A stretch of 64,000 bases of DNA from contig CAZIPZ010000001.1 of the NCBI GenBank assembly GCA_964541075.1, positions 1-64,000 on the forward strand, written 5' to 3'. The position numbers and the translations under genes are program-made. Numbering within the stretch: the first letter of the stretch is position 1; each line of letters opens with the position of its first letter. The stretch comes from CAZIPZ01 sp964541075. Lineage in GTDB: Bacteria; Acidobacteriota; Terriglobia; 20CM-2-55-15. Under the pieces are notes generated by a model, which worked only from the letters and a program-made list of their open reading frames with translations, was not told the DNA's origin and ran no database searches. Below, one piece after another: positions 61,999 through 64,000 of the stretch.

Positions 61999-62185
61999 AG
62001 ATCCACCTTCCGTTTTGTACAATGCACGCTGACATCCAAATTAGACGGTCAGCGATCAATATGTAGGCGAGAAAAAGGAAGAAATTCTGATCGAAGGATC
62101 GGGTGTCACGAGAAGCAAAGCCTTCGTCCTGGGTTTGGGGTTCGCTGGTGGACTTTCGCTACCTCTCTAGCTCGCGCGAGTGACG

Positions 62186-62428
62186 CTATTCCTCGGCATC
62201 GTCGGGTGAATGATCTTCACCCTTTTTCGTCGCGGAAAGCGGCTGATTGCCTATTCTCTCCTCGACAAAGTAGCCGGGGTGGTACGCACCTTTCTTCAAG
62301 TTCAATTCCCGACAGTATCGTTTAGCCTCCTCCATCGTCTTGAACTGCGCAGGAACAGGCATGCGACCGAAGCCGCTAATTTCCTTAGGTTGTTTCGAAA
62401 GCACCCAAAATGATCTCTTGTTAGCCAC
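62186..62428 (-). CDS. Small hypothetical protein
   Basis: 80 residues, highly charged. KRSFWVLSKQPKEISGFG and FKTMEEAKRYCRELNLKKG suggest a small alpha/beta domain; the tail is acidic (GEDHSPDDAEE). The start is GTG 62428 with AAGGTGAGG just upstream on the minus strand. It lies 47 nt downstream of the glnE gene in the same direction, possibly in one transcript. No family is recognised. Confidence 0.65.
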   Translation of the reverse strand: MANKRSFWVLSKQPKEISGFGRMPVPAQFKTMEEAKRYCRELNLKKGAYHPGYFVEERIGNQPLSATKKGEDHSPDDAEE

Positions 62429-62475
62429 GCACCCTCACCTTCACGAGCATTAATCGTACGAAGTGTAACATCCCT

Positions 62476-63975
62476 TCAGGTTTGGGGGTAAAAACGTCCA
62501 GTATTGTGAAGTCCGATCACCTCTTCAAAGATGCGGTGGACTTCGTTCGTGTAATGTTGATAGTCCCTCAAAAAAAGGTCTACTCCGAGGTCCTCTGCTT
62601 TGTCGGTATAGCCCAGCCTGCGAGCGCAGATCATCAAGTCTTCACGGTTTCGAGGAAGCAAGTGCGTTTGCGCATCGTCGACCATCTGAAGCTTGTTTTC
62701 GACATCTCTCAGAAAAACGTATGCTTGGGTCAAAGTGGCGCATTCTTCAGCGGAAATGAGCGCCCGCTCACACAATTCCGACAGGGCTTTCAGCGTGTTG
62801 CGCTGCGACAGTTGCGGGTATCGGCCGCCGTGGCAGACTTGAAGGGATTGGGTGACAAGTTCGACCTCTCGAATTCCACCCCTGCCCAATTTAACGTTCC
62901 TGGCGCCCTGCCGGCGAATGGTCATCTGACGATCGACCTTCCGTTTCATTGCACGGATATCATCGAGCGCCTTGAGATCAAATGGCGGATCGTAGACGAA
63001 AGGGCGAGCCATGGCGAGGAAGCGCTTCGCAAGTCCACAGTTTCCAGCGACCGGCCACGCTTTCAGCAAGGCGAGGCGTTCCCATGTTCCCAGCCGCGAC
63101 GCGTAGTATCGTTCAAAGGATTCGATCGTGTCCGCGATATTGCCGGCCGCCCCCTCCGGGCGCAATCGTAAATCGACGCGGTAAACATAGCCTTCCTCGG
63201 TGAAATCGCTTAAACCAATCGTGATTTTCTGGCAGAGCCGGTGAAAATAATCCGGCGCCGACATTGTTTCGTGCGACGTGTCACTGGGGTTATCCGTACT
63301 GGGTTCCACCTGGTTGGCGGCATACAGATAAATCAAATCGACGTCTGAGCTGAAATTCAGTTCGCCGCCGCCAAGCTTGCCCATAGCCAGTATTGAGAAG
63401 CCGCGAAACGATTTTTTCGAAATCTGGTGCTCCTTCTTAAGTGAGGTGGAGCAGATCCAATAAGTTGCCGAAATCAATACCTCGGCCAGTGTGGACAACG
63501 CCGACAACGTTTCTTCCACCGAGCACATACGTAACAGATCCCGCACGCCGATCTGCAGCATCTCTCGACGTTTCAGCACTCGCAGGTAGTTAAGTTGCTG
63601 TTTCTCATCCGCAAGAACCTTCAGCGTGCGCACGAGTTCGCGCTGAATGTCCCGTTTGGTGCGGCCCTTGTGCAAAATTTGAGGATCGGTGACCCAGTAG
63701 AAGTGGTGGGGATCTCGTATCAATATTTCTGCCATGTAGGGACTTCCGCCCAAGGTTCGTGTGAGGATTTCAAGAGTCGGCGGAGAATCTTTGAAGTAGG
63801 AAAAAAGGCGCGTTTTATTTAGGGCGGCCGTTGCGAATCTCTCGAAGTACGTAAGCGCTTGATCAGGATCCGCCGATTGCGAAACGCATACCAATAGTTC
63901 CTCTATGACGTCCGCCAGTAGTTGACGTTCTGACGGATCAGTCGCCGTCGCCTGCAGATTCCTGTCCGCCTTCAC
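62476..63975 (-). CDS. glnE: Single-domain GlnE-like glutamine synthetase adenylyltransferase
   Basis: 499 residues from GTG 63975 to the stop at 62476. It matches one nucleotidyltransferase half of GlnE: MGKLGGGELNFSSDVDLIYLY, YRVDLRLRPEGAAGNIA, GRGGIREVELVTQSLQ and a helical C-terminal part (VENKLQMVDDAQTHLLP). The GGGELNFSSD form fits the N-terminal (adenylyl-removing) half of standard GlnE, which is about 950 residues with two such halves. The stop falls directly after this half. AAGGA precedes GTG 63975, but the frame is also open to the window edge, so more N-terminal sequence may exist. Confidence 0.88.
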   Translation of the reverse strand: MKADRNLQATATDPSERQLLADVIEELLVCVSQSADPDQALTYFERFATAALNKTRLFSYFKDSPPTLEILTRTLGGSPYMAEILIRDPHHFYWVTDPQILHKGRTKRDIQRELVRTLKVLADEKQQLNYLRVLKRREMLQIGVRDLLRMCSVEETLSALSTLAEVLISATYWICSTSLKKEHQISKKSFRGFSILAMGKLGGGELNFSSDVDLIYLYAANQVEPSTDNPSDTSHETMSAPDYFHRLCQKITIGLSDFTEEGYVYRVDLRLRPEGAAGNIADTIESFERYYASRLGTWERLALLKAWPVAGNCGLAKRFLAMARPFVYDPPFDLKALDDIRAMKRKVDRQMTIRRQGARNVKLGRGGIREVELVTQSLQVCHGGRYPQLSQRNTLKALSELCERALISAEECATLTQAYVFLRDVENKLQMVDDAQTHLLPRNREDLMICARRLGYTDKAEDLGVDLFLRDYQHYTNEVHRIFEEVIGLHNTGRFYPQT

Positions 63976-64000
63976 AGGATCCTTCAGCCCGTATGGACGG

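Overview
The window looks like a stretch of chromosome from a Gram-negative, soil-type bacterium of moderate GC. The best guess is Acidobacteriota. That rests on remembered gene content: an 11-subunit complex I cluster, a split ATP synthase locus, a MoxR/VWA/TPR cluster with a caspase-like member, LexA with an atypical box, PilX and Hfq. No 16S or other marker gene is present, so the phylum is an inference.

Layout. 1-2.3 kb: end of an integrative element (small DNA-binding genes and a tyrosine recombinase) abutting tRNA-Leu(UAA). 2.8-3.5 kb: a DUF481-type envelope protein, then about 770 nt of gene-poor DNA with a decayed minisatellite. 4.3-8.2 kb: a three-gene ABC importer of the iron/thiamine/polyamine type. 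8.2-9.8 kb: a structured intergenic region and three small minus-strand genes, one ending in a diglycine tail. 9.9-16.5 kb: nadE, an Smr protein, lexA with a coupled RecA-fold-like gene, a PilX-like pilus gene, hfq, a HAD phosphatase and the PEP synthase regulator. 16.8-30.4 kb: one long co-directional cluster of seven genes (VWA, caspase-like, TPR/gluzincin, MoxR, DUF58, BatA and a giant coiled-coil protein).

30.4-34.4 kb: glyA, then an operon starting with a small membrane protein followed by moeA, moaC and mog. 34.4-48.5 kb: nuoA-B, then midA, an ATP-dependent DNA ligase and an alpha/beta hydrolase, then nuoC-D-H-I-J-K-L-M-N. The NADH-input genes nuoE, nuoF and nuoG are absent. 48.7-51.2 kb: a lipoprotein gene facing away from atpZ, atpI, atpB and atpE. 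The remaining ATP synthase genes are not here. 51.4-58 kb: a thiS-thiG fusion, two exopolysaccharide-type transferases, a TMTC-like membrane/TPR protein and two tandem secreted paralogues. 58-64 kb: nitrogen control, with glnA, glnD and a single-domain glnE, plus two small genes.

The genes form coherent modules: energy conservation (complex I plus F0), Moco synthesis, nitrogen status sensing (GlnD/GlnE/GlnA), SOS control (LexA) and an envelope-associated MoxR-VWA machine. The observations most worth a second look are the complex I methyltransferase MidA encoded inside the nuo cluster, the diglycine-tail small-gene operon, the Cys-less caspase-like protein in the MoxR cluster, and the pairing of a glutamine synthetase lacking the adenylylation tyrosine with a one-domain GlnE.
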